Source: Clostridiales bacterium (lineage in GTDB: Bacteria; Bacillota; Clostridia; Christensenellales; JAISNN01). From it: a DNA stretch of 49,751 nucleotides. Made by a program: the position numbers and the translations under genes. The stretch spans positions 1 to 49,751 of the forward strand of contig JAISNN010000015.1 in NCBI GenBank assembly GCA_031276195.1, written 5' to 3'. Positions 7,138 to 15,054 of this stretch are shown one piece after another. Position 1 is the first letter of the stretch, and each line of letters begins with the position of its first letter. The notes below the pieces were generated by a model. That model saw only the letters and a list, made by a program, of their open reading frames with translations. It ran no database searches and was not told the origin of the DNA.

Positions 7138-8208
7138 TCATAAAAATAAATTCAAAAAAAGGAAAATCGCCGCGCCGACGGCAAGCGTAATGGGGTATGT
7201 CAGCACCCAAAATATGAAAATCCTAAAAGAATTCGACCAATTCACGCCGCCGAATTTGTCGGACGCGCCCACGCCCATAACCGTCGACGAAACCGCTTGC
7301 CCCGCGCTGACGGGTATTCCGAAACCCGACGCGGCAAATATGACCATTTCGACCGCCGTTTGCGCCAAAAACGAATGAATAGGCTTGATTTTGTAGATCT
7401 TTTTGCCCACCGTATAGATAATTCTCGTTCCGCCGAAACACGCGCCGACGGTCAGCGCAAGCGCGGATACCGCTATTATGGCAAACATAACGCCGTCGCT
7501 TTTGGCTTGCCCCGTCGCCGCGAACAAGAGAAACATAACGCCCATGGGCTTTTGAATATTGTTTATCGATATCGACGTCGAGAGGACGGCGACGTTTAAC
7601 GCTTGAAGTTTTTTGATTATTCCGTCCGACGAAACAGGCACCTTGTAGGCGATTTTTTTCACCGTAGTCATAATTATATAGCCCGCGATAAAAGCGGCGA
7701 AAGGAACGGCGACGGACGTCAAAATAATTTTCACAAAAAGACTGTTCCAGTCTAATTCGTAGATCCCGAAAGCCGCGATTCCCGCGCCCGAAATCCCGCC
7801 CATAAGCGAATGCGACGTGCTGACGGGCAACTTCTTTTTCGCGGAAAAAAGACACCACAGAAAACCGCCCAAAACACCCGCGAATAAAAACGCGTAGACG
7901 ACGTTTTCGTTTTGCTCCGAAAAAAGGCGGTCGGGGCGAACCGTCCTGCCGATCGTTTCGGCGACAAAAAATTCGGAATTCAAAAAATAGCACGCGAGCG
8001 GCGCGGCGATTGTCGATAAGACGGTGATTATAACCGCCGTCTTGTGGGATATCGCCCTTGTCGCGATGCTCGTGGCAATCGCGTTCGCGCTGTCGTTGTA
8101 GCCGACGAAAACGGTATATCCGAGAGTAACCAATATTATCAATATAATGAAAAAACTCATTTTTATGTATGCCCGAAAAAAAACAAAACGCAAAGCGTTT
8201 CCGGACAA
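7138..8208 (-). CDS. PiT-family inorganic phosphate transporter
   Basis: The protein is a low-affinity proton- or sodium-coupled phosphate permease of the inner membrane. It has the duplicated family signature: GYNDSANAIATSIATRAI near the N-terminus and, in the second half, GFGIPVSAGQAVSSTVMGVG, plus VSTSHSLMGGISGAG. About ten membrane segments are visible over 356 residues. The start is uncertain. The TTG at 8208 has AAAGGA about nine bases upstream, whereas the ATG at 8160 (protein beginning MSFFIILIILVTL) fits the family better but lacks a ribosome site. It precedes the DUF47 gene on the same strand, the usual PiT pairing. Confidence 0.92.
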   Translation of the reverse strand: MSGNALRFVFFRAYIKMSFFIILIILVTLGYTVFVGYNDSANAIATSIATRAISHKTAVIITVLSTIAAPLACYFLNSEFFVAETIGRTVRPDRLFSEQNENVVYAFLFAGVLGGFLWCLFSAKKKLPVSTSHSLMGGISGAGIAAFGIYELDWNSLFVKIILTSVAVPFAAFIAGYIIMTTVKKIAYKVPVSSDGIIKKLQALNVAVLSTSISINNIQKPMGVMFLLFAATGQAKSDGVMFAIIAVSALALTVGACFGGTRIIYTVGKKIYKIKPIHSFLAQTAVEMVIFAASGFGIPVSAGQAVSSTVMGVGASDKFGGVNWSNSFRIFIFWVLTYPITLAVGAAIFLFLNLFL

Positions 8209-8244
8209 AAGCCCGTTCCTTTTTTTATAGAATAAATATGATAT

Positions 8245-8273
8245 ATTATATTATATCGCCGGACAAAAAGCAA
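8245..8273 (-). promoter_or_regulatory. Possible promoter for the PiT gene
   Basis: On the minus strand TTGCTT (8268-8273), 17 bp, TATAAT (8245-8250), about 40 bp before the TTG start. The region is AT-rich and other TATAAT-like strings are present, so this is tentative. Confidence 0.4.
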
Positions 8274-8370
8274 TTATTTTACGAAATAAAAATAAAAAAT
8301 ATAGTTATTACACTTTTATGTTCTATTAGGATACGCGTAAAAAAAAATTATTATGCGCGGGCGAAATGTC

Positions 8371-8399
8371 TTGAAAAAAAAACGGAAATGTGTTATTAT
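8371..8399 (+). promoter_or_regulatory. Promoter for acpP
   Basis: TTGAAA (8371-8376), 17 bp, TATTAT (8394-8399), with about 95 bp of leader before the acyl carrier protein start. Confidence 0.6.
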
Positions 8400-8498
8400 A
8401 TTTGAGAAGTAAAAATTACGCGTTTCTTTTTTTTGAGTTTCGGTAAAGAATTTTGAATCGGGGATATGCGTAAATAAATTTTTTGGAGGCAATTTTTT

Positions 8499-8720
8499 AT
8501 GTTTGAGGAAATTAAGGAAATCATCGCGAACCAATTTAAGCTGGATCCGGCGACGCTAAGCCGCGAAACGAATATCTTGACCGATATCGGCGCGGATTCT
8601 CTCGACCTTGTGGACTTGCTTATGAAGTTGGAAGAGAAATACGGCGTTACGATAAAGGACAGCGAGTTGGAAAAACTGAAAACCGTAGGTGATATCGAGG
8701 ATTATTTTCAAAAGAATTAG
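8499..8720 (+). CDS. acpP: Acyl carrier protein
   Basis: This small acidic protein carries growing acyl chains on phosphopantetheine in fatty acid synthesis. The 73-residue sequence has the attachment site Ser in GADSLDLVDLLMKLEEKYG (Ser at about residue 36), four helices and the standard length. GGAGG at 8483-8487 sets the ATG start. In many Clostridia acpP sits near rnc and fab genes. Here it is isolated between the PiT promoter region and a tandem array. Confidence 0.96.
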   Translation: MFEEIKEIIANQFKLDPATLSRETNILTDIGADSLDLVDLLMKLEEKYGVTIKDSELEKLKTVGDIEDYFQKN

Positions 8721-8754
8721 AGTTCGCGCGCCTAAGGAAAAACGGGGAAAGGAC

Positions 8755-9085
8755 GCTTTTTTATCAAATGCGTGAAAGACGCTTTTGGTTTTTTTGCGCG
8801 TATAAACGGAAACGCGGAAAAGTGTTTTTGGGGTTTTTGTGCGTAAAGCAATGAGTGCGGAAAAGTGTTTTTGTGGTTTGCGCGAATCGGAGATGCGGAA
8901 AAGTGTTTTTGGGGTTTTTGTGTGTAAAGCAATGAATGAGGAAAGATATTTTTTAATTTTGCGCGTATAAACGGAAACGCGGAAAAATGCTTTTGGGTTT
9001 TTGTGAGTAAAGCAATGAATGCGGAAAAGTGTTTTTGTGGTTTGCGCGTATAAACGGAAATGCGGGAAAAGGGTGTTTTTTGACC
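8755..9085. repeat. Tandem array of two alternating units of about 42 bp
   Basis: Units all start GCGGAAAAGTGTTTTTG. One type continues GGGTTTTTGTGCGTAAAGC and AATGAGT (43 bp). The other continues TGGTTTGCGCGTATAAACGG and AAAC (41 bp). About seven to eight units alternate, giving a higher-order period near 84 bp. No gene is seen. Confidence 0.8.
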
Positions 9086-9230
9086 GTGTTTTGCTTTTTT
9101 ATTTGCTATATTAATTTGAATTCCGTAAGACTTTTACAAAAAAACTTCCCGAAAACGCCTTAGTTTTCGGCGTTCGCTTAAAAAAAATGCGAAAAATGCG
9201 GAAAAATTCTTATTGCCGCCCGTTTTTTAG

Positions 9231-9259
9231 TTGACTTGCTTTGCCTTTTGTGATATCCT
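9231..9259 (+). promoter_or_regulatory. Promoter of the rplU-prp-rpmA transcript
   Basis: TTGACT (9231-9236), 17 bp, TATCCT (9254-9259) preceded by TGA, an extended -10. The leader to the rplU start is about 110 nt. Confidence 0.7.
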
Positions 9260-9265
9260 TTTAAA

Positions 9266-9364
9266 TGCCGCTTTAAAAAGGCGTCTTAAAGTGATTTGTT
9301 TTTCGGGGCGAAAACGCCGAACGATTTCAAATCCGCCTTAATAGCGAGACGGAAAAGTAGGAGG
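9266..9364 (+). promoter_or_regulatory. Probable L21 leader
   Basis: The 5' leader of rplU in Firmicutes usually carries a structured autoregulatory element. Here the transcript between the promoter and AGGAGG can form GCCGCTTTAAAAAGGCG-type and TTCGGGGCGAAAACGCCGAA hairpins. Assignment rests on position and hairpins, not on a covariance search. Confidence 0.45.
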
Positions 9365-9374
9365 AATGCTTTCA

Positions 9375-9683
9375 ATGTATGCCATAATTGTTTCGGGAGG
9401 CAAGCAGTATAAGGTCGAACAAGACGCCGTCGTAAAAGTCGAAAGATTAGACGGAAACGTCGGCGATAAGATCAAATTCGACGTGCTGATGTTGTCGGAC
9501 GAAGGCTCGGTTACGGCGGGAAACCCGGTTGTCCCGGGCGCGTATTGCGAGACCGAGATAGTCGGTCAGGGCAAGGGCGACAAACTCGTCATTTACCGCT
9601 ATAAAGCCAAAAAGAACGTCAGAAAGAAACAGGGACACAGGCAACCGTTTACGGCGGTTAAGGTTCTCGCCATCGTAAAATGA
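9375..9683 (+). CDS. rplU: 50S ribosomal protein L21
   Basis: L21 binds 23S rRNA in the large subunit. The 102-residue sequence starts MYAIIVSGGKQYKVEQD and ends with the conserved KKKQGHRQPFTAVKVLAI block. An ATG three codons upstream (9366) is only one base from AGGAGG (9359-9364), while the ATG at 9375 is ten bases away and matches the family start, so 9375 is chosen. In most Firmicutes prp follows almost directly. Here about 346 bp of repeat DNA intervene. Confidence 0.97.
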   Translation: MYAIIVSGGKQYKVEQDAVVKVERLDGNVGDKIKFDVLMLSDEGSVTAGNPVVPGAYCETEIVGQGKGDKLVIYRYKAKKNVRKKQGHRQPFTAVKVLAIVK

Positions 9684-9734
9684 TTTTTTTAAAAAAAATC
9701 GATGTTAGACGCTTTTCTTTTTGTGAAAAGAATT

Positions 9735-10010
9735 TCTAACTTGGAATTAGTTTTTATCGCGGCGGTTAGAGCGTTCGTTATTGTAAATTATTTCGGTATT
9801 GAAAGTTTATATCGGCGGCGCGTTAAGGTGTTCGTTATTGTAGATTATTTCGGCATTGAATCGATTTGAACGGCGGACGTATTAAGGGATATTCGCGTTA
9901 TGAATTTTTTCAAACGGGATTGATTTATATCGGCGGCGCGTTAAGATATCCGTTATTATAAATTGTTTCAAATTGAATTAGTTTATATCGGCGGCGCGTA
10001 AAAATTAAAA
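9735..10010. repeat. Tandem array inside the rplU-prp-rpmA block
   Basis: About four imperfect units of 55-60 bp carry TTTATATCGGCGGCGCGTTA, then GTTCGTTATTGTAGATTATT and TCGGCATTGAA. It separates rplU from prp. No promoter with good boxes is evident inside, so the downstream genes probably depend on read-through. Confidence 0.8.
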
Positions 10011-10029
10011 AAAATTTTTCGGATCAAAA

Positions 10030-10359
10030 ATGACTAATATAAAATTTTTCAAACGGGACGGCGGATTTTTTAAAATAATCTGCGACGGGCATACGGGCTT
10101 CGGCGTCGAAGGCGAGGATATCGTCTGCGCCGCTTTGTCGTCCATTGTCCAGACCGCCGTCTTGGGCGTCTTGCAAATCGCGGCGGTAAACGCCGAATTT
10201 AAAAGGGACGAAGAAAGAGGTTATTTGGAATTGACTCTGCCCGAAAATATCACCGAACGCCAAAGACATGACGCGAACGTCATTTTAAGTACGCTCTATC
10301 TCGGCGCGGCGGATTTATATTCGGGATATTCGGATTTTATTGAATTGGAGGTATTGTAG
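10030..10359 (+). CDS. prp: Ribosomal-processing cysteine protease Prp
   Basis: Prp removes the N-terminal extension of L27 in Firmicutes and related phyla, a step needed for ribosome function. The 109-residue protein has the catalytic pair His21 (CDGHTGFG) and Cys33 ([10 protein letters not shown]) at the expected spacing. It ends two bases before the rpmA start, and the rpmA ribosome site lies inside its 3' end, so the two are translationally coupled. The L27 encoded next has the matching cleavable extension. Confidence 0.93.
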   Translation: MTNIKFFKRDGGFFKIICDGHTGFGVEGEDIVCAALSSIVQTAVLGVLQIAAVNAEFKRDEERGYLELTLPENITERQRHDANVILSTLYLGAADLYSGYSDFIELEVL

Positions 10360-10361
10360 AA

Positions 10362-10646
10362 ATGTTTATAAAAATTCAACTTTTTGCCCACAAAAAGGGC
10401 GTCGGAAGTTCCAGAAACGGACGCGAAAGCCACGCGAAAAGACTCGGACCCAAAAGGGCGGACGGGCAGTTCGTATTGGCGGGGAATATCTTGGTCAGAC
10501 AGCGCGGAACGGCGGTTCACCCCGGGAATAACGTCGGAATCGGCAGAGACGATACGCTTTTCGCGTTGATCGACGGCGTTGTCAGATTCGAGAGAAAGGG
10601 CAAAAAAGATAAACGGGTCAGCGTCTACGAAAAGGCCGCGCAATAG
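10362..10646 (+). CDS. rpmA: 50S ribosomal protein L27 with cleavable N-terminus
   Basis: L27 reaches the peptidyl transferase centre with its N-terminus. The 94-residue precursor begins MFIKIQLF followed by [15 protein letters not shown]. The short extension ending in Phe before the Ala is the Prp cleavage site known from Firmicutes. GGAGG at 10346-10350 sets the start. A strong terminator follows at 10836. Confidence 0.97.
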   Translation: MFIKIQLFAHKKGVGSSRNGRESHAKRLGPKRADGQFVLAGNILVRQRGTAVHPGNNVGIGRDDTLFALIDGVVRFERKGKKDKRVSVYEKAAQ

Positions 10647-10835
10647 TTTTTTTGCTTTTCGGCGTTTCATAAAAAAGCGTTTTACGAAAAAGCGGCGCGG
10701 CGGATTTTTTACTTTTCGCGCCGGTAAAAAGTGTTTTCGGAACAAAAAACGGTTTTTGTTTTGCACATCGGTTGAAAAACTCTTTGCAAACGGTTTTTGT
10801 TTTTTGCATTCCGGGAACTTATCGAAAAAAAATAA

Positions 10836-10866
10836 AAAAGAGTATTTTGAAAATACTCTTTTTTTA
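10836..10866 (+). terminator. Intrinsic terminator after rpmA
   Basis: AAGAGTAT...ATACTCTT forms an 8-bp or longer stem followed by seven Ts. It is 190 bp after the rpmA stop. The intervening sequence is AT-rich with repeats of GGTTTTTGTTTTGCA and shows no gene. Confidence 0.85.
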
Positions 10867-10935
10867 TTGCTTATATAAGAATACACTTTTTGGTGTACAT
10901 AAGAAGACATTTTTTTAGTTTACATATTAAAACAT

Positions 10936-10963
10936 TTGATTTTCGTTCGGTTTTTATGATAAA
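10936..10963 (+). promoter_or_regulatory. Promoter just before the CPBP gene
   Basis: TTGATT (10936-10941), 16 bp, GATAAA (10958-10963). The expected start point near 10970 is about two bases from the ATG at 10972, so the transcript could be leaderless. Confidence 0.45.
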
Positions 10964-10971
10964 CTGTAAAT

Positions 10972-11568
10972 ATGTTGTTAGATGAAATAGTAAGAGCGAT
11001 TATACAATTGGCGATTTTTGCCGCGATACCGTTTATATGGCGGTTGATTAAAGCGCGGAAAGAGCAAAAATTTTTCGCGTATATCGGAATAAAAAAGATA
11101 AGGATAGGGAAAAAATCAGAATTTTTTACACCTTTATTTTTTGCGGCTATATTAGCCGTAGCTATGTCGCTAATTTTAGATCCGTTATTGCCGAACGACG
11201 TACAAACCGCAAACGCGCGGTTCGCGGGACAAGGCGCAAAAGCCGTTTTGCCGATAATCGTTTTTGCGTTTTTTGCGACCGCTTTGCCCGAAGAAATACT
11301 TTTCAGGGGATTTCTTGGCAAGCGGTTAAGTGAAAGGTTCGGGTTTATCGCGGGGAATACAATACAAGCGGTCATATTCGGATTCCTGCACGGCGCGGCT
11401 ATGTTCGCCGCGCTCGGATTTTGGATCCCGTCGTTAGTTATAGCTTTTACGGCGGCGTTCGGTTGGATAACGGGATATGTAGATGAAAAAGCGGGCGGTT
11501 CGATTGTGCCCGGTATTATGCTGCACGGGGCGGCAAACCTCTACGCCGCTTTAATTATAGCGTTTTAA
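10972..11568 (+). CDS. CPBP-family intramembrane metalloprotease
   Basis: CPBP (CAAX protease and bacteriocin-processing, Abi) proteins are membrane-embedded metalloproteases. The 198-residue protein has the three motifs: PEEILFRG (about residues 106-113), FGFLHG (about 141-146) and MLHGAANLYA (about 183-192), within four to five membrane segments. The substrate is unknown. There is no Shine-Dalgarno sequence before the ATG, consistent with a leaderless message. Its own promoter and terminator make it a single-gene unit. Confidence 0.9.
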   Translation: MLLDEIVRAIIQLAIFAAIPFIWRLIKARKEQKFFAYIGIKKIRIGKKSEFFTPLFFAAILAVAMSLILDPLLPNDVQTANARFAGQGAKAVLPIIVFAFFATALPEEILFRGFLGKRLSERFGFIAGNTIQAVIFGFLHGAAMFAALGFWIPSLVIAFTAAFGWITGYVDEKAGGSIVPGIMLHGAANLYAALIIAF

Positions 11569-11621
11569 TTGTTGCGGCGCATATTTTTTAATCATCTATA
11601 AATGATAATTAGCGACAATTT

Positions 11622-11653
11622 AAAAAAGAGCATCTACTTGATACTCTTTTTTT
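11622..11653 (+). terminator. Intrinsic terminator after the CPBP gene
   Basis: AAAAGAG-ATC pairs with GAT-CTCTTTT around CTACTT-type loop sequence, followed by a run of eight Ts. Confidence 0.8.
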
Positions 11654-11679
11654 TGTTAAACGGTCAATTTAATTTGCGA

Positions 11680-11844
11680 TTTATATATTTTTCGGCGGCG
11701 CGCGCATAGAATGCAATACGCTTTAATCGTTGTGTTTGTATCTTTCGGCGGCGCGCGTTAAAAACAAAAAAACGTTTTAATCGTCGTTTTTATATATTTT
11801 GTTTTTATGTATTTTCCGGCGCGCGTTAAGAATACAAAAACGTT
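11680..11844. repeat. Imperfect tandem repeat before the recombinase 3' end
   Basis: Three units of about 55-65 bp contain TTTCGGCGGCGCGCG, AATACG/AAACG and TTTTAATCGT(C/T)GT. The last unit runs into the recombinase stop region, whose final codons (Asp repeats) lie in the shared TTTAATCGTCGTC string. Confidence 0.65.
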
Positions 11845-12888
11845 TTAATCGTCGTCTTTTTTGTCGCGCAGTTTGACTTTGTTTGCCGCGCCGCGCCGGA
11901 CTTCTTCGCTCATCGCGGCGTAGTGTTTTTTCGTCGTGTTGATATCCCTGTGTCCCAAAACTTCGGCGACGACATAGATGTCGTTCGTTTCGCGGTAGAG
12001 CGCGGTTCCGTAGGTGCTTCGCAGTTTATGCGGAGTAATTTTTTTGAGCGGCGTTATAATTTTGCTGTATTTTTTCACGAGATTTTCCACGGCGCGCACG
12101 CTGATTCTTTTGTTTTGGGCGGACAAAAACAGGGCGTTTTCGGAGCCTTCGACGGGTTCGGCGTCCGTTCGTTCGTCGAGATATTCGCGGAGCGCGTCGG
12201 CGACTTCCTCCGAAAAATAGAGTACCGCGCGGTTTCCGCCCTTTCTCGTTACTTTAAACGCGTTATTGCGAAAATCCACGTCGTCTATGTCGATTCCGAC
12301 GCATTCCGAGATGCGGATTCCCGTACCCAAAAAAAGAGTCAGCATAGCCAAATCGCGTTTGCGGTATTTGTTGTGGAAATCTTTTTGTTTTCTCGTCAGG
12401 CCGCTGCCCGATTCGACGCCGTCGAGGAGGCGGGCGATTTCGTCCACGTCGAGGCGGATAATTTCCTTATCGTGAAGTTTCGGCATCGTAACTTTTGAAG
12501 CGACGTTCGCGGTCAGTTTGTCCTTATTAAAAAAATATTTGAAAAGCGAGCGGACGGAGGAAAGTTTCCGGGCTTTTCCGCGTTCGCGGTTGAAATTTTC
12601 GTTATCGCGGAATTCGTAGTCGTTGATATAGTGTATGTATTTTTCAATGTCCGTAACGGTAAGTTCGTTTAGGTCGGGCAACGAAATAGTCAAAGCGTCC
12701 TTCCCGAAAACCTCTTTTTGCAAAAAATCAAAGAATATCCTAAGGTCGTAGGCGTAGTTCAACCGCGTCAAGATAGACGTTCTCTCGGCGATTCCGATAA
12801 AAAATTCGGAGCAAAACGGCGGTAAATCCTTTACCAGCGCGTTCAACTTCTTGATTCCTTTTTTTTGTTTTTCTTGATAAAAATCCAT
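11845..12888 (-). CDS. Tyrosine recombinase, XerC/D-like
   Basis: The 347-residue protein has an N-terminal SAM-like core-binding domain (about 15-130) and a C-terminal catalytic domain with all expected residues: Arg in GTGIRISE, Lys in TRKGGN, His and Arg in HKLRST, His in LGHRD and the nucleophile Tyr in KKHYA. Standalone XerC/D-like recombinases of this length occur in Clostridia near lexA and the methionine gamma-lyase-family gene, and the latter is the divergent neighbour here. No att-like flanks, tRNA or phage genes are adjacent, so I favour a chromosomal housekeeping role over a mobile element. The terminal Asp-rich residues overlap repeat sequence. Confidence 0.9.
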   Translation of the reverse strand: MDFYQEKQKKGIKKLNALVKDLPPFCSEFFIGIAERTSILTRLNYAYDLRIFFDFLQKEVFGKDALTISLPDLNELTVTDIEKYIHYINDYEFRDNENFNRERGKARKLSSVRSLFKYFFNKDKLTANVASKVTMPKLHDKEIIRLDVDEIARLLDGVESGSGLTRKQKDFHNKYRKRDLAMLTLFLGTGIRISECVGIDIDDVDFRNNAFKVTRKGGNRAVLYFSEEVADALREYLDERTDAEPVEGSENALFLSAQNKRISVRAVENLVKKYSKIITPLKKITPHKLRSTYGTALYRETNDIYVVAEVLGHRDINTTKKHYAAMSEEVRRGAANKVKLRDKKDDD

Positions 12889-12915
12889 TTTTTAAAAATC
12901 CTTTTATATTAATCT

Positions 12916-12945
12916 ATAATATCACAATATACCCGCGTTTGTCAA
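12916..12945 (-). promoter_or_regulatory. Promoter of the tyrosine recombinase gene
   Basis: On the minus strand TTGACA (12940-12945), 18 bp, TATTAT (12916-12921), with GTGA directly before the -10. About 28 bp separate it from the start codon. Confidence 0.7.
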
Positions 12946-13055
12946 GATTTTTTTATACTCGTTAAACTTTCAAACGCCGCTTGCCGGATTTGAAACCGGT
13001 CGTCCGCGCGCGGCGGCAAATTTAGATTTCATTTTATATTTTCGCTTGTTGACGG

Positions 13056-13084
13056 TTGAAAAGTATTTTGAAGTGTGGTATAAT
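13056..13084 (+). promoter_or_regulatory. Promoter of the methionine gamma-lyase-family gene
   Basis: TTGAAA (13056-13061), 17 bp, TATAAT (13079-13084), with TGTGG before the -10. The leader of about 220 nt contains four palindrome half sites. Confidence 0.7.
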
Positions 13085-13130
13085 ATATATACGTAATTCA
13101 CGCCGCGGGCGGAAAAAGCCTTAAAAAACA

Positions 13131-13258
13131 AGCGTAGAATACTATGCAAAATGAAAAATAGAATACTATGCAAAACGGAAAATCGGGCAAAAAGCGAAAT
13201 ACTATGCGAGATAGAATACTATGCAAAATGCGGAAAAGAAAAAATAGAGTATTCTAAT
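13131..13258 (+). repeat. Tandem palindrome half-sites in the leader
   Basis: The half-site TAGAATACTATGCAAAA recurs at about 13133, 13159 and 13212, with a degenerate copy near 13190, all in the same orientation, and the opposite half-site TAGAGTATTCTAATT closes the block at 13243-13258. The last one can pair with any of the others in RNA. The block lies between the promoter and the start codon. Confidence 0.85.
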
Positions 13259-13312
13259 TCCCCCCAAAATCACTATATTTTTCAAAAAATAACTACAAAA
13301 TAAGGAAAGATT

Positions 13313-14551
13313 ATGAAAAACAAGGCGGAAATGCTGGTCGGTGAAATCGAAGAGATTTTAAAAAAGGACGTTTATAAAAAAATCGACGAAACGGCTTTGA
13401 AAAATTTTGGCAAGGTATTGTATGCCTTTCAAAAAAACAGGGTTTCGCAAAGACATCTTTTCGGAACGACGGGTTACGGTTACGGCGATATCGGCAGGGA
13501 TACCTTAAACGCCGTTTTCGCCGATATCGCGGGGGCGGAAAAAGCCGTCGTTTCGCCCTATTTGGCTTCGGGGACGCACGCGCTGACCGTCGCGCTATTC
13601 GGGCTTTTGCGTCCGGGCGGCTTGCTCCTTTCGATCAGCGGCGAGCCTTACGACACCTTAAAGGACGTGATTTCAAAGGAAAACGCGGGGTCATTGAAGG
13701 ACTTCGGAATACGCTATCGGGGGGTGAACCTCTCGGGCGGAAAATTCGATAAGGAAAAAATAAAAGAGGCTTTGGACGCGGAGCGCGGCGTGAAAAAGGT
13801 CGTGTTTTTGCAGCGTTCAAAGGGGTATAATTGGCGGAACGCCCTGCCGCTTTCCGAAATACGGGAGATATGCGCCTTCGTTAAGCACAACGACGAAAAC
13901 GCGGTCATAGCGGTCGACAACTGTTACGGCGAATTCGTCGACGCCGCCGAACCGACGGAGACTGGAGCGGACATAATCATAGGTTCGCTGATAAAAAATC
14001 CGGGCGGCGGACTTGCGCCCACGGGCGGCTATATCGCGGGGAAAGCCGAACCGATGGAAAAAATCGCGAACCGTTTCACCGCGCCCTCGATCGGAACGGA
14101 AATAACCTCGTATTTGAGCGGATATCTGCCTTTCTATCAAGGGCTGTTTTTCGCGCCGACGGTCGTCGCGGCGGCTTTGAAAGGATGCGCGCTGATGAGC
14201 GCGCTGTTTAACCGGCTGGGGTATAACACTATGCCGAAGCCTTACGAAGTGCCGAACGATATCATCACGTCGATAGAATTCGCGGACAAGGGGCGGCTGT
14301 TGGACTTTATGAAAATCATTCAAAAAATTTCACCGATCGACAGTTATGTTTCGCCCGAGCCGTGGGAGATGCCGGGATATGAGGATTTGGTCGTTATGGC
14401 CGCCGGGTGTTTTGTGGGCGGCGCGTCGATCGAACTGTCCGCGGACGCGCCGGTCAGGGAGCCGTATATCGGATATTTGCAGGGCGGCTTGACCTACGAA
14501 CACGTCAAAACCGCCGCGATAAGTTGCGCGGAAAGGTTTTTGAAGGATTGA
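13313..14551 (+). CDS. Methionine gamma-lyase-family PLP enzyme (aluminium-resistance-type)
   Basis: The 412-residue protein belongs to the PF06838 family of fold-type I PLP enzymes, annotated from aluminium resistance or as methionine gamma-lyase-like; the true substrate is not established. Visible landmarks are the substrate/PLP segment VSPYLASGTHALTVALFG, the AVDNCYGEFVD aspartate motif and the probable PLP lysine in GSLIKNPGGGLAPTGGY. Length is normal. AAGGAAAG precedes the ATG. In Clostridia the gene lies by hfq/miaA and lexA; here only the XerC/D-like gene is near, divergently. Confidence 0.9.
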   Translation: MKNKAEMLVGEIEEILKKDVYKKIDETALKNFGKVLYAFQKNRVSQRHLFGTTGYGYGDIGRDTLNAVFADIAGAEKAVVSPYLASGTHALTVALFGLLRPGGLLLSISGEPYDTLKDVISKENAGSLKDFGIRYRGVNLSGGKFDKEKIKEALDAERGVKKVVFLQRSKGYNWRNALPLSEIREICAFVKHNDENAVIAVDNCYGEFVDAAEPTETGADIIIGSLIKNPGGGLAPTGGYIAGKAEPMEKIANRFTAPSIGTEITSYLSGYLPFYQGLFFAPTVVAAALKGCALMSALFNRLGYNTMPKPYEVPNDIITSIEFADKGRLLDFMKIIQKISPIDSYVSPEPWEMPGYEDLVVMAAGCFVGGASIELSADAPVREPYIGYLQGGLTYEHVKTAAISCAERFLKD

Positions 14552-14562
14552 GGAAAAAGAAT

Positions 14563-14735
14563 AACCGCAAGTTATATCCGATATTGCGCCTAATTTAAAA
14601 GTTTAGCCGTAAATTATACCTAATATTGAGTTTGGTTTAAAAGTTTAGCCGTAAATTATACCTAATATTGCGATTAATTTAAAAGTTTAACCGCAAATTA
14701 TACCTAATATTGTGTTTGGTTTAAAAGTTTAGCCG
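14563..14735. repeat. Tandem array, four copies of 42 bp
   Basis: Units CCG(C/T)AA(A/G)TTATACCTAATATTG plus TTTAAAAGTTTAG repeat with a regular 42-bp period. Minor differences alternate between copies (GCGATTAAT versus GAGTTTGGT), suggesting an 84-bp higher order. Confidence 0.88.
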
Positions 14736-14899
14736 ATATATAATTGCTTTTTTTTGCTTTTTTTGTTATTATGTATAGGCGGAATGAGGTTGCGCTTTTA
14801 GCGTTATACGCGAATAGCGCGGTATTTTTTTGCATTCTATGTATTCCGGTCAATTCGGAAATATATTATCCTAATTAAATATAAACCGGAGAAACGTTT

Positions 14900-15027
14900 T
14901 ATAAAGCGATATGTATAAATATATGAATAATTATATAACGCGATATGTATAAATATGAAAATAATTATATAAGGCGATATACATAAATATGGAAATAATT
15001 ATATGACGCAATATACATAAATCAACA
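14900..15027. repeat. Tandem array, about four copies of 34 bp
   Basis: Units of GCGATATGTATAAATATG followed by AAAATAATTATATAA precede lplA. The sequence 14736-14899 between the two arrays is AT-rich with no recognised gene. Confidence 0.8.
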
Positions 15028-15054
15028 CAATACGGGGAGTTTAAAAAAAACGAA

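Noticed and set aside
11845-12888. Integrase of a mobile element
   Set aside because: No att-like direct repeats, tRNA target, excisionase or cargo genes are near; the neighbour fits the chromosomal context of XerC/D-like genes.
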